A DNA stretch of 11,639 nt, taken from the NCBI GenBank assembly GCA_900768625.1, contig CAAGDO010000204.1, positions 1 to 11,639 on the forward strand, given 5' to 3'. Of this stretch, positions 1-7,141 are shown piece by piece. Made by a program: the position numbers and the translations under genes. The notes under the pieces were generated by a model. It searched no databases. It was given only the letters and a program-made list of their open reading frames with translations, and was not told where the DNA came from. Position 1 is the first letter of the stretch; each line of letters begins with the position of its first letter. Source of the stretch: Bacteroidaceae bacterium. Lineage in GTDB: Bacteria > Bacteroidota > Bacteroidia > Bacteroidales > Bacteroidaceae.

Positions 1-134
1 GCCTTGAAGAGGGAGTGTAGCGAACTACACGACCGATGAAAGGTCAAAAAACGGCCAAAAAGAAAGGTGAAGATTGAATGTAGAAGAGCTCAAACTTCAA
101 ATCAAATCTTCGTCAGAAAAGTTCAGACGACTTC
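1..134 (+). repeat. MITE-like element, copy 1 (left end outside window)
   Basis: This is the right-hand 134 nt of a ~193-bp element that recurs at 3143-3336 and 6804-6996. It aligns base for base with 6863-6996 without any gap. It contains the same internal hairpin (GTGTAG-CGAA-CTACAC, around 16-31) and ends in a terminal inverted repeat reading GACGACTTC. The left terminus lies before the window. It is non-coding by comparison of copies, but an ATG inside it (74) happens to be in frame with the lipoprotein gene that follows. Confidence 0.8.
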
Positions 135-163
135 TTGATATAGCACGTCCCATCCCAACACGT

Positions 164-1573
164 ATGAAAAGAAACACCATATGGAGCCTCCTCGCTGGAG
201 TGCTCATCAGCCTGGCGTTCGCCTCGTGCGACACGTCGTCAGAATTCGATGACACCGTATCCAACGACTGCGCGGTGACCGGCGTCACGCTCGGCACCTT
301 GCTGCGCACCATCAGCAACCCCGACACCACCTACACGGTCAACGTCACCGGTTCGCTCTATCCGATGTCCATCGACCAGCTGAACAATCGCATCTTCAAT
401 GCCGATTCGCTGCCCCTCAACACCAACGTTGACCGTGTGGTGTTCTCCACCTTCAGCGCCACAGGTTCCGTGTCCATCAAAAGTCTGACCAATGACAAGG
501 ACACCCTCTTCGTGCGCACCGACAGCACCGACTTCACCCGTCCGCGCACCATCAAGGTCTACTCCGCCGACGGCACCATGCACCGCGAGTACTCCCTCGA
601 GGTCAACGTACATAAGGAAGAGGCCGACAGTTTCGTTTGGAAACGCATGACCGCTGACGACGAATCCCTCCTCACCAAGCCCTACACCCAGACGCGCCTC
701 ATCCACGACGACAACACCCTCTATTTCTTCGGACAGGAAACCGCAGGCTGCGTCACTCTGCTGACCGCTTCCGCGACCAACGGCGTGTTCGTCTACACCG
801 GACGTTCAACGACCTGCAATCCCGCCTTCGACGTGCGTAGCATCCAGCGTTTCGACAACGACTTCTGGGCCCTCTCGGGCAATCATCTCGTTCGCGCCAC
901 CGACGGCTGCGGATGGGGCCACGTCAACGACAACGTTGCCCTCACCGCCCTCATCGGTGCCACGACAGACAGCCTCTATGCCCTCAACGCCGACCATCAG
1001 ATGGTGGCCTCCGACGATGGCATCAATTGGACAGAAGTGACAAGAGAAGGCGAAGCCCTTTTCCCCACATCCGACATGGCCTCAACCTACGCCGTCAGCC
1101 ACACGGATGACAACATCACCACCCTTCTCTGGCTCGGACGCCAAAGCGGAGATACGATGAGCGTGTGGAAACATGACATCGACACACATCTCGACGCCAA
1201 CGGTGAACCTGACCAGCACACCTTCCCCTGGGTGAACATCCCGCAGACTGAAGAACTCCATACTTATGGTTGCCCCGCACTCTCACAGCCGTCCATCATG
1301 CCCTATGACGGTGGCATCGCCATGATTGGATTGAAGGCCGATGGCAGCGTGGCCCCCTTCTACCATAGTGCCGACCTTGGCCGCATATGGAAGTCAGGTT
1401 CCTACCGCATGCCGGCCATAGCCACGGGAGCCACCTCCATCGCAGCCGTCGCTGATGATGCCCACCACGTGTGGATTGTATGCAGCGGCACAGGCGAAGT
1501 ATGGCGCGGACGCATCAACCGTCTGGCATGGTCAACCGATGATCAGATCATCCTCAAGGCCCGTCGCCGTTGA
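164..1573 (+). CDS. DUF6242-like lipoprotein with Asp-box (beta-propeller-like) repeats
   Basis: This is a predicted 469-residue surface or periplasmic lipoprotein of unknown function. The start at 164 is chosen because it opens a classic lipoprotein signal: basic MKR, a hydrophobic core, then a lipobox-like FASC with the lipidated Cys at residue 22. An in-frame ATG at 74 lies inside the repeat element and would bury this signal behind 30 extra residues. The N-terminal third (about 22-150) looks like a small beta domain. The rest carries three Asp-box-type motifs (D-x-G-x-x-W or close): D247-W251, D284-W289 (SDDGINW) and D404-W409 (SADLGRIW). Such motifs are typical of beta-propeller folds. 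I recall DUF6242 proteins lying beside DUF6089 and uppS in Prevotella and Bacteroides, which fits here; the family name is from memory. No catalytic residues are recognised. The gene is probably expressed from a promoter before the window. Confidence 0.8.
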   Translation: MKRNTIWSLLAGVLISLAFASCDTSSEFDDTVSNDCAVTGVTLGTLLRTISNPDTTYTVNVTGSLYPMSIDQLNNRIFNADSLPLNTNVDRVVFSTFSATGSVSIKSLTNDKDTLFVRTDSTDFTRPRTIKVYSADGTMHREYSLEVNVHKEEADSFVWKRMTADDESLLTKPYTQTRLIHDDNTLYFFGQETAGCVTLLTASATNGVFVYTGRSTTCNPAFDVRSIQRFDNDFWALSGNHLVRATDGCGWGHVNDNVALTALIGATTDSLYALNADHQMVASDDGINWTEVTREGEALFPTSDMASTYAVSHTDDNITTLLWLGRQSGDTMSVWKHDIDTHLDANGEPDQHTFPWVNIPQTEELHTYGCPALSQPSIMPYDGGIAMIGLKADGSVAPFYHSADLGRIWKSGSYRMPAIATGATSIAAVADDAHHVWIVCSGTGEVWRGRINRLAWSTDDQIILKARRR

Positions 1574-1688
1574 CCGGCAAGGGACCGACAGACCAACCGT
1601 GCCATTCCCCCCTGCCCGTCTGTGGTTCCCTTGGCCTCCCAATTTCCCCATCCCAATCAATTCCCCTCATCGTCCTCCTCCCTAAAGC

Positions 1689-2372
1689 ATGACACGACCG
1701 CTGCTCATCCTCATCTTCTTCCTCTTCTCCGCCTGCCGGGCCTTTGCCCAGTATGCAGACGAAGTGGTCTACCGCCTCGAACTCGGCGGCGGAGTGGGTC
1801 TCGGACGCGGCATCACCGACGTGAAGGGCAAATTCGCGCCCGCCGCATCGGCCATCGCCCGATTCCCGCTCAACCCACGCATGGCCGTGAGAACGCAACT
1901 GACCTACGTCGGTCTGAAGGGAAACACAGACGGACTCAAGGAATTCTTTCCCGCCAATCCAGAATTGGGCGGTGCCGACCGTCTCTCCTACAGCGTGAGC
2001 AATGCCGCCTATGACCTCTCGGCCCTCTACGAACTCCACTTCCTGCCCTACGGCTACATCCGTGGTTATCAGGGCTATTGCCGACTCGTACCTTACATTG
2101 CAGCCGGTTTCGGCTTCACATACGGACCCGCAGGCAAGGCTTTCACAGCCAATGTGCCCATCGGCGTCGGCATGAAATGGAAAGTGGGCGAACGCCTCAA
2201 TCTCGGCCTCGACTGGACCACGCATTTCTCCCTCTCCGACAAACTCGACGGACTGGAAGCACCTCTCGGCATCAAGTCATCAGGTTTCCGCAACAAGGAC
2301 CACTATTCGGTCTTGCAGCTCACCCTCACCTACGACCTGCATCCGCGTTGCCCGACCTGCAATCGCGACTAA
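1689..2372 (+). CDS. DUF6089-like outer-membrane beta-barrel protein
   Basis: This is a 227-residue protein with an N-terminal signal peptide (hydrophobic run LLILIFFLFS, probable cleavage after AFA-Q around residue 21). The mature part is built of alternating, Gly- and aromatic-rich strands such as LELGGGVGLGRG and YIAAGFGFTYGP, typical of small eight-stranded outer-membrane barrels. It ends in a TYDL strand followed by a short polar tail with a CPTC pair (C221, C224). Its place directly before uppS and bamA matches the usual Bacteroidales arrangement, where this family is annotated as DUF6089 or porin-family. The function is unknown; a role in outer-membrane assembly is only suggested by the neighbours. 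It begins 115 nt after the lipoprotein gene and ends 48 nt before uppS, so co-transcription is likely. Confidence 0.8.
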   Translation: MTRPLLILIFFLFSACRAFAQYADEVVYRLELGGGVGLGRGITDVKGKFAPAASAIARFPLNPRMAVRTQLTYVGLKGNTDGLKEFFPANPELGGADRLSYSVSNAAYDLSALYELHFLPYGYIRGYQGYCRLVPYIAAGFGFTYGPAGKAFTANVPIGVGMKWKVGERLNLGLDWTTHFSLSDKLDGLEAPLGIKSSGFRNKDHYSVLQLTLTYDLHPRCPTCNRD

Positions 2373-2420
2373 ACGCTCCTTTTTCCCCACCCCCGAACCA
2401 ATCCATTTCCACATAAGCAT

Positions 2421-3164
2421 ATGGACAACACCATCGATATCAACCGCATCCCGCAACATATAGCCATCATCATGGACGGCAACGGACGCTGGGCCAAAGC
2501 CCGCGGTCTCAACCGTAGCATGGGTCACCAGCAAGGCGTGGTCTCTGTGCGCGAAATCACCACCGCGTGCTCCCGCCTGGGCGTGAAATTCCTCACGCTC
2601 TACACCTTCAGCACGGAAAACTGGAACCGTCCCGCCGACGAAGTGGCCGCTCTCATGGCCCTCATCCTCCATTCGCTCGAGGAAGAACTTTTCATGAAGA
2701 ACAATGTGCGCCTGCGCGTCATCGGCGACCTCAGCCGCGTACCACAGGAAGTGGTTGACGCGATGAACGGCCTCATGCAGCGCACGTCTGTCAACACGGG
2801 CATGACCCTCGTCATCGCCCTCAGCTACAGCTCGCGATGGGAAATCACCGATGCCATGCAGCGCATCGCTGCCGAAGTCAAGGCGGGAACGCTCAGTCCC
2901 GACGCCATCACCGAGGATGTCATCAACAGCCACCTCGTCACCAACTTCATGCCCGACCCCGAACTGCTCATCCGCACCGGAGGGGAACTCCGACTGAGCA
3001 ACTACCTGCTCTGGCAGTGCGCCTATTCCGAGCTCTACTTCTGCCCGACCTATTGGCCCGACTTCAACGAAGCCGAACTGCGCAAAGCCCTCCTGGACTA
3101 CCAAAGCCGCGAACGCCGCTTCGGAAAGACCAGTGAACAAGTGAAGCCGTCTGAACTGTTATGA
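2421..3164 (+). CDS. uppS: Isoprenyl transferase (undecaprenyl pyrophosphate synthase)
   Basis: This cis-prenyltransferase condenses isopentenyl pyrophosphate units onto farnesyl pyrophosphate. The product is the C55 lipid carrier for peptidoglycan, LPS and capsule synthesis, made on the cytoplasmic side of the inner membrane. The 247-residue length is close to the E. coli enzyme (253). Visible family motifs are HIAIIMDGNGRWA with catalytic D19, the GH segment at 35-36, YTFSTENWNRP (61-71), and RTGGELRLSN (185-194), whose two Arg (185, 191) bind pyrophosphate. LLWQCAYSELYF and WPDF follow. The C-terminal tail after FGKTSEQV is unusual: codons for KPSELL and the stop lie within the left terminal repeat of element copy 2, so the original tail was apparently replaced. 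The catalytic core is intact, so the enzyme should be active. Confidence 0.96.
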   Translation: MDNTIDINRIPQHIAIIMDGNGRWAKARGLNRSMGHQQGVVSVREITTACSRLGVKFLTLYTFSTENWNRPADEVAALMALILHSLEEELFMKNNVRLRVIGDLSRVPQEVVDAMNGLMQRTSVNTGMTLVIALSYSSRWEITDAMQRIAAEVKAGTLSPDAITEDVINSHLVTNFMPDPELLIRTGGELRLSNYLLWQCAYSELYFCPTYWPDFNEAELRKALLDYQSRERRFGKTSEQVKPSELL

Positions 3165-3336
3165 CATTCAAGATTTGCCTTTATTATTGAGGCGTTTTTG
3201 GACTTTGAAGAGGGAGTGTAACGAGCCACACGACCGATAAGAGGCCAAAAAACGACCAAAAAGAAAGGTGAATATTAATTTTATGAAGAGCTCAAGCTCC
3301 AAATCAATTCTTCATCAGTAAAGTTTAGACGCCTTC
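3143..3336 (+). repeat. MITE-like element, copy 2, between uppS and bamA
   Basis: A full-length 194-bp copy. Its ends match imperfectly in inverted orientation: the left end begins GAAGCCGTCTGAACT and the right end, reverse-complemented, begins GAAGGCGTCTAAACT (about 17 of 22 positions agree). It is the most diverged copy. The internal GTGTAG/CTACAC hairpin is damaged and a one-base insertion near 3281 breaks the reading frame that is open in the other copies, so the element is not coding. It overlaps the last 22 nt of uppS and fills most of the 211-nt uppS-bamA gap, forming the bamA leader if the genes are co-transcribed. Confidence 0.85.
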
Positions 3337-3375
3337 ATTAGCCCCACCCCTCTCCATCAGTAATCAAACATCACG

Positions 3376-6006
3376 ATGAAATACACTGCACGCATCCTGC
3401 TTTCCCTGCTCGCGCTGTTCACGACGCTGGCGGCGGGAGCACAAAACACACCCACAAAAATCATCAACCCCGACATCACCTATTCGGCCTCCCATCCACG
3501 CTACGAGCTCGGCGGCCTGGCCATTGAGGGAGCCAAGAACTTCGACCCTGAACTCCTGGCCAGCATTTCGGGACTCACCGTGGGCGAAGTCTATGAAGTG
3601 CCCGGCACACAGATTGCCGAGGCCGTACGCCGCTACTGGGCGCAGAAGCTCTTCTCAAACGTGGAAATCACGGCCGACAGCATTGTGGGCAACAAGATCT
3701 ACCTCCGCGTGAAACTCACCCCGCAGCCGCGTATCTCGAGCATCAACTATTCGGGTGTGAAGAAATCCGAACGCGAGGACTGCGAGAAGATTGCCGGCCT
3801 TCAGGTGGGCAACCAGATCAACACGGACGTGGCCAACCGCGCCAAGCACTTCATCAAGAAGCACTTTGAGGACAAAGGTTTCAAGAATTGCGAAGTGGAC
3901 ATCGTGCAGCGCGAGGACGTGACGGGCGACAACCGCGTGATCCTCGACATCAACATCAACAAGAACCAGAAGATCAAGGTGAAGAAAATCTTCATCACAG
4001 GCGTTGACCCCAAACTGGTGGGCAAACTGAAGCGCTCGATGAAGAAGACCCACGAAAAGAGCTTCCTCAACTTTGTCAAGTCGAAGAAGTTCTTGCCTGA
4101 AAAGTACGACGAGGACAAGGGCCTGATGATTGAGAAGATGAACTCCCTGGGCTATCGCGATGCCCTCATCCTCTCCGACAGCGTGGAGACCATCGACGAG
4201 AAGCACGTCAACATCCACCTCAACCTCTACGAAGGCCAGAAGTACTACCTCCGCAACGTGTCGTGGGTGGGCAACACGGTCTACAGCTCCGACTTCCTCG
4301 ACCGCTTGCTGCAGATGAAGAACGGCGACGTCTACAACCAGAAGCACCTCAACAAGCGCCTCCGCGAGGACGATGACGCCATCGGTAACCTCTACTACAA
4401 CAACGGTTACGTGTTCTACAACCTCGACCCCGTGGAAATCAACGTCGACGGTGACTCCATCGACCTCGAAATGCGCATCAGCGAAGGCCGTCAGGCCACT
4501 TTCAACCATATCCGCATTTCGGGCAACGACCGCGTGTTCGAGAACGTCATCCGACGCGAACTTCGCACCAAGCCGGGCGACCTCTTCTCCATGGAGAGCA
4601 TCAAGCGTTCCGTGCAGGACCTCGCCCAGATGAACCAGTTCGACCCTGAAGCCCTTCAGAGCCAGCTCTTCCAGAACATCAAGCCGGATCAGGTGAGCGG
4701 CACCGTCGACATGACCTATCCCCTCACCACCAAAGGCGGTGACCAGGTGGAACTCTCCGCAGGTTGGGGACAGACGGGTATCGTAGGCCGCGTAGGTCTG
4801 AAGTTCACCAACTTCTCTGTCCAGAGCCTTTTCAACAAGGGATACAAGCGTGCAGGATTCATCCCCCAAGGTGACGGACAGACCCTTTCGCTCCAAGTGC
4901 AGACCAACGGTACGTACTATCAGAACTACTCCCTCTCCTTCCTCGAGCCCTGGCTCGGAGGTAAGCGCCCCAACCAGCTCTCCTTCTCCATCTACTATAG
5001 CAAGCAGAGCGATATCAACTCGAACTACTACAACACGAACTACTACAACAACATGTACAACATGATGTATGGTTACGGCAGTAATTCGGGCTACTACAAC
5101 TACTCCAACTACTACGACCCCGACAAGTACGTGAAGATGCTCGGCCTCAGCCTCGGATTCGGTAAGCGCCTCCGCTGGCCCGACGACTACTTCACCTTCA
5201 TGGCCGAACTCTCCTACACGCGCTACATGCTGAAGTCATGGCAGTACTTCCTCATCACCGACGGTAACTGCAACAACATCGCACTCACCCTCTCGCTCCA
5301 GCGCAACTCGACCGACCATCCCTTCTACCCCCGCAAGGGTTCGGAATTTCTGCTCTCCGTTTCCGCCACACCGCCCTACTCGCTTTGGGACGGCCGCGAC
5401 TACAAGAATCTGGCCACCAACTCCAGCAGTTCCAGCTACCAGCGCGAGGCAAAGGAGAAGTATCGCTGGATTGAGTACAACAAATGGAAGTTCAAGTTCC
5501 GCAACTTCACGGCGCTCACCAGTGCCGTCAAGGCTCCGGTGCTCATGACGCGCTTCGAATTCGGTATTCTCGGTGCCTACAACAAGTATAAGAAGTCACC
5601 CTTCGAAACCTTCTACGTGGGTGGTGACGGCATGTCGGGCTATTCCTCCGGTTATGCCACGGAGACCATCGGTCTGCGAGGCTACGACAACGGTTCGCTC
5701 GCCGGCAACGGTTCACCCGATGCCTATGCCTACAGCCGTATGACCCTCGAGCTGCGCTATCCGCTCATGCTCGAAACGTCCACCTCCATGTTTGCCCTGG
5801 CCTTCGTGGAAGGCGGTAACGCTTGGGAACACGTGAAGGACTTCAACCCCCTCAACATGAAGCGCTCGGCCGGTGTCGGTGTGCGTATTCTCCTCCCCAT
5901 GGTGGGTCTGATGGGCGTTGACTGGGCCTACGGTTTCCAGAAGAAAATCAACGGACAGAAAGTGGGCGGTTCGCAGTTCCACTTCATCATCGGACAGGAA
6001 TTCTAA
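3376..6006 (+). CDS. bamA: Outer-membrane protein assembly factor BamA
   Basis: BamA is the Omp85-family core of the BAM complex, which folds and inserts beta-barrel proteins into the outer membrane. The 876-residue product has a signal peptide ending near AAGAQ (residues 19-23). Roughly five POTRA-like repeats follow (about 40-450), with recognisable units such as YELGGLAIEGAKNF, ISSINYSGVKKSE, IFITGVDPKLV, LRNVSWVGNTVY and FNHIRISGNDRV. A 16-strand-type barrel follows. The loop-6 motif appears as GLRGY (766-770, a variant of VRGF), and the protein ends in the aromatic residue of IIGQEF, as expected for an outer-membrane protein. Residues 550-580 form a Tyr/Asn-rich low-complexity segment inside the barrel region. 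It lies downstream of uppS and upstream of ompH, the usual Bacteroidales order. Confidence 0.95.
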   Translation: MKYTARILLSLLALFTTLAAGAQNTPTKIINPDITYSASHPRYELGGLAIEGAKNFDPELLASISGLTVGEVYEVPGTQIAEAVRRYWAQKLFSNVEITADSIVGNKIYLRVKLTPQPRISSINYSGVKKSEREDCEKIAGLQVGNQINTDVANRAKHFIKKHFEDKGFKNCEVDIVQREDVTGDNRVILDININKNQKIKVKKIFITGVDPKLVGKLKRSMKKTHEKSFLNFVKSKKFLPEKYDEDKGLMIEKMNSLGYRDALILSDSVETIDEKHVNIHLNLYEGQKYYLRNVSWVGNTVYSSDFLDRLLQMKNGDVYNQKHLNKRLREDDDAIGNLYYNNGYVFYNLDPVEINVDGDSIDLEMRISEGRQATFNHIRISGNDRVFENVIRRELRTKPGDLFSMESIKRSVQDLAQMNQFDPEALQSQLFQNIKPDQVSGTVDMTYPLTTKGGDQVELSAGWGQTGIVGRVGLKFTNFSVQSLFNKGYKRAGFIPQGDGQTLSLQVQTNGTYYQNYSLSFLEPWLGGKRPNQLSFSIYYSKQSDINSNYYNTNYYNNMYNMMYGYGSNSGYYNYSNYYDPDKYVKMLGLSLGFGKRLRWPDDYFTFMAELSYTRYMLKSWQYFLITDGNCNNIALTLSLQRNSTDHPFYPRKGSEFLLSVSATPPYSLWDGRDYKNLATNSSSSSYQREAKEKYRWIEYNKWKFKFRNFTALTSAVKAPVLMTRFEFGILGAYNKYKKSPFETFYVGGDGMSGYSSGYATETIGLRGYDNGSLAGNGSPDAYAYSRMTLELRYPLMLETSTSMFALAFVEGGNAWEHVKDFNPLNMKRSAGVGVRILLPMVGLMGVDWAYGFQKKINGQKVGGSQFHFIIGQEF

Positions 6007-6042
6007 TTCCTGCTGATGCAATATTTCAAGGCATCAAGCGTT

Positions 6043-6112
6043 TAAGAGTTGGAGAGAGCGTCCGGCCCGAGGGGATAAGCCCCGGCCAACGGGCACTCTG
6101 CTCCAACTCTTT
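6043..6112 (+). terminator. Structured bamA-ompH intergenic hairpin (terminator or attenuator)
   Basis: An 11-bp stem, AAGAGTTGGAG (6044-6054) with CTCCAACTCTT (6101-6111), closes a region with further pairings: AGAG/CTCT (6055-6058 with 6096-6099), GGCC/GGCC (6064-6067 with 6084-6087) and GGGG/CCCC (6071-6074 with 6080-6083). A pyrimidine-rich but interrupted T stretch (TTTCCTTTTCT) follows. It may be a partial terminator reducing transcription from bamA into ompH, or an RNA-stability element. The fold is visible; the function is inferred. Confidence 0.5.
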
Positions 6113-6190
6113 CCTTTTCTCCAGCTGTCAGGGAGAAAAACAAGCTGACAACATCCTCTCAAACATTCTTACAAAACACTTCAAGCAACT

Positions 6191-6706
6191 ATGAAAAAGA
6201 TTCTTTTCCTCCTCGTCATCCTCGCTGCAAGCTTCAGCGGAGCGAAGGCACAGAAATTCGCATTGGTCGACATGGAGTATATCATGAGCAACATACCCGC
6301 CTACGAGCGTGCCAACGAACAGCTCAACCAGACCTCAAAGGCTTGGCAGGCCGAAGTGGAAGCCCTCAACAACGCTGCCCAGACGCTCTATAAGAACTAC
6401 CAGAACGAAAGCATGTTCCTCTCCGACGCACAGAAGAAGGAACGCGAACAGGCCATCGTCAACAAGGAAAAGGAGGCTGCCGACCTCAAAAAGAAATATT
6501 TCGGTCCTGAAGGCGAACTCTACAAGAAGCGCCAGAGCCTCGTGGAACCCATCCAGGATGAGATCTACAACGCCGTGAAGACCATCGCCCAGGCCAAAGG
6601 CTTCCAGCTCATCCTCGACCGCGCTTCCGACAACGGCATCATCTTCGCCTCCCCCAGCATCGACATCAGCAATGAGGTGCTCTCCCGCCTGGGCTACAGC
6701 AAATAA
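6191..6706 (+). CDS. OmpH/Skp-family periplasmic chaperone
   Basis: This is a predicted periplasmic holdase that binds unfolded outer-membrane proteins on their way to BamA. The 171-residue length matches Skp-like proteins. It has a Sec signal peptide (MKKILFLLVILAASF, cleavage near AKAQ at residue 21), then the short beta motif FALVDMEYIMSNIP. A long Lys/Glu/Ala/Gln-rich helical stretch (about 35-120) should form the coiled-coil tentacle. The family ending AKGFQLILDRASDNGIIFASPSIDISNEVL closes the body domain. It follows bamA by 184 nt and is closed by a strong terminator. From memory, many Bacteroidales carry two ompH paralogues and often murI here; only one is present in this window. Confidence 0.92.
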   Translation: MKKILFLLVILAASFSGAKAQKFALVDMEYIMSNIPAYERANEQLNQTSKAWQAEVEALNNAAQTLYKNYQNESMFLSDAQKKEREQAIVNKEKEAADLKKKYFGPEGELYKKRQSLVEPIQDEIYNAVKTIAQAKGFQLILDRASDNGIIFASPSIDISNEVLSRLGYSK

Positions 6707-6740
6707 CGCCCCCCAAACGGAAGCAATACCCCCAATCAAG

Positions 6741-6788
6741 AAAAAACGTGTAATCACCGCACCTCTTCGCGGTGATTACACGTTTTTT
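6741..6788. terminator. Strong bidirectional intrinsic terminator after ompH
   Basis: A perfect 20-bp inverted repeat pairs 6741-6760 with 6769-6788 around an 8-nt loop (ACCTCTTC). The left arm begins with six A and the right arm ends with six T. A hairpin with a U-tract therefore forms on either strand. It lies 34 nt after the ompH stop codon and marks the end of the envelope operon. Confidence 0.92.
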
Positions 6789-6803
6789 GCGTCCTGAAAT
6801 ATA

Positions 6804-6996
6804 GAAGTCGTCTGAACTTTTATGAAATTCAAGATTTGCCTTTATTTTTGAGGCGTTTTTGGGTCTTGAAGAGGGAGTGTAGCGAGCTACACGACCGATG
6901 AAAGGGCAAAAAACGGCCAAAAAGAAAGGTGAAGATTGAATTTAGAAGAGCTCAAACTCAAAATCAAATCTTCGTCAGAAAAGTTTAGACGACTTC
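6804..6996 (+). repeat. MITE-like element, copy 3 (best preserved, 193 bp)
   Basis: The terminal inverted repeats are near-perfect: left GAAGTCGTCTGAACTTTT and the reverse-complemented right end GAAGTCGTCTAAACTTTT, with about 20 of the first 22 positions agreeing. Inside are an intact hairpin (GTGTAG-CGAG-CTACAC, 6878-6893), flanking GGTC/GACC, and outer CGTTTTTG-like and GCAAAAAACG arms. Much of the element can therefore fold on itself. No transposase is encoded. No clear target-site duplication is visible; the right flanks of copies 2 and 3 both begin ATT. It sits between the envelope-operon terminator and the ATPase promoter. Confidence 0.87.
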
Positions 6997-7037
6997 ATTT
7001 AATGCTCCCTGGGATGACTTCATCGTGTCGTGAATTT

Positions 7038-7066
7038 TTGGCTGCGCCGTTTTTGTTGTATATTTG
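7038..7066 (+). promoter_or_regulatory. Bacteroidetes-type promoter for the ATPase gene
   Basis: TATATTTG at 7059-7066 matches the TAnnTTTG -7 consensus. A TTG at 7038-7040 lies 18 nt upstream, close to the usual -33 spacing. It is outside the repeat element and would give a leader of about 70 nt before the ATG at 7142. This is a consensus match only. Confidence 0.6.
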
Positions 7067-7141
7067 CAGGAAAGAAATAGTAAAGCCCATGACGGTAATG
7101 GCCATTACCTTTTCCTTCTTACCTTTCAAAACCAAGGAAAT

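Noticed and set aside
2280..3140. Long - strand open frame opposite uppS (286 codons)
   Set aside because: Antisense shadow of uppS with no recognisable domain; uppS motifs are intact on the + strand.
3655..4896. Long - strand open frame (413 codons) opposite bamA
   Set aside because: Its Val/Leu/Asp/His/Glu-rich composition is typical of the antisense of a GC-rich coding sequence, and bamA on the other strand is unambiguous.
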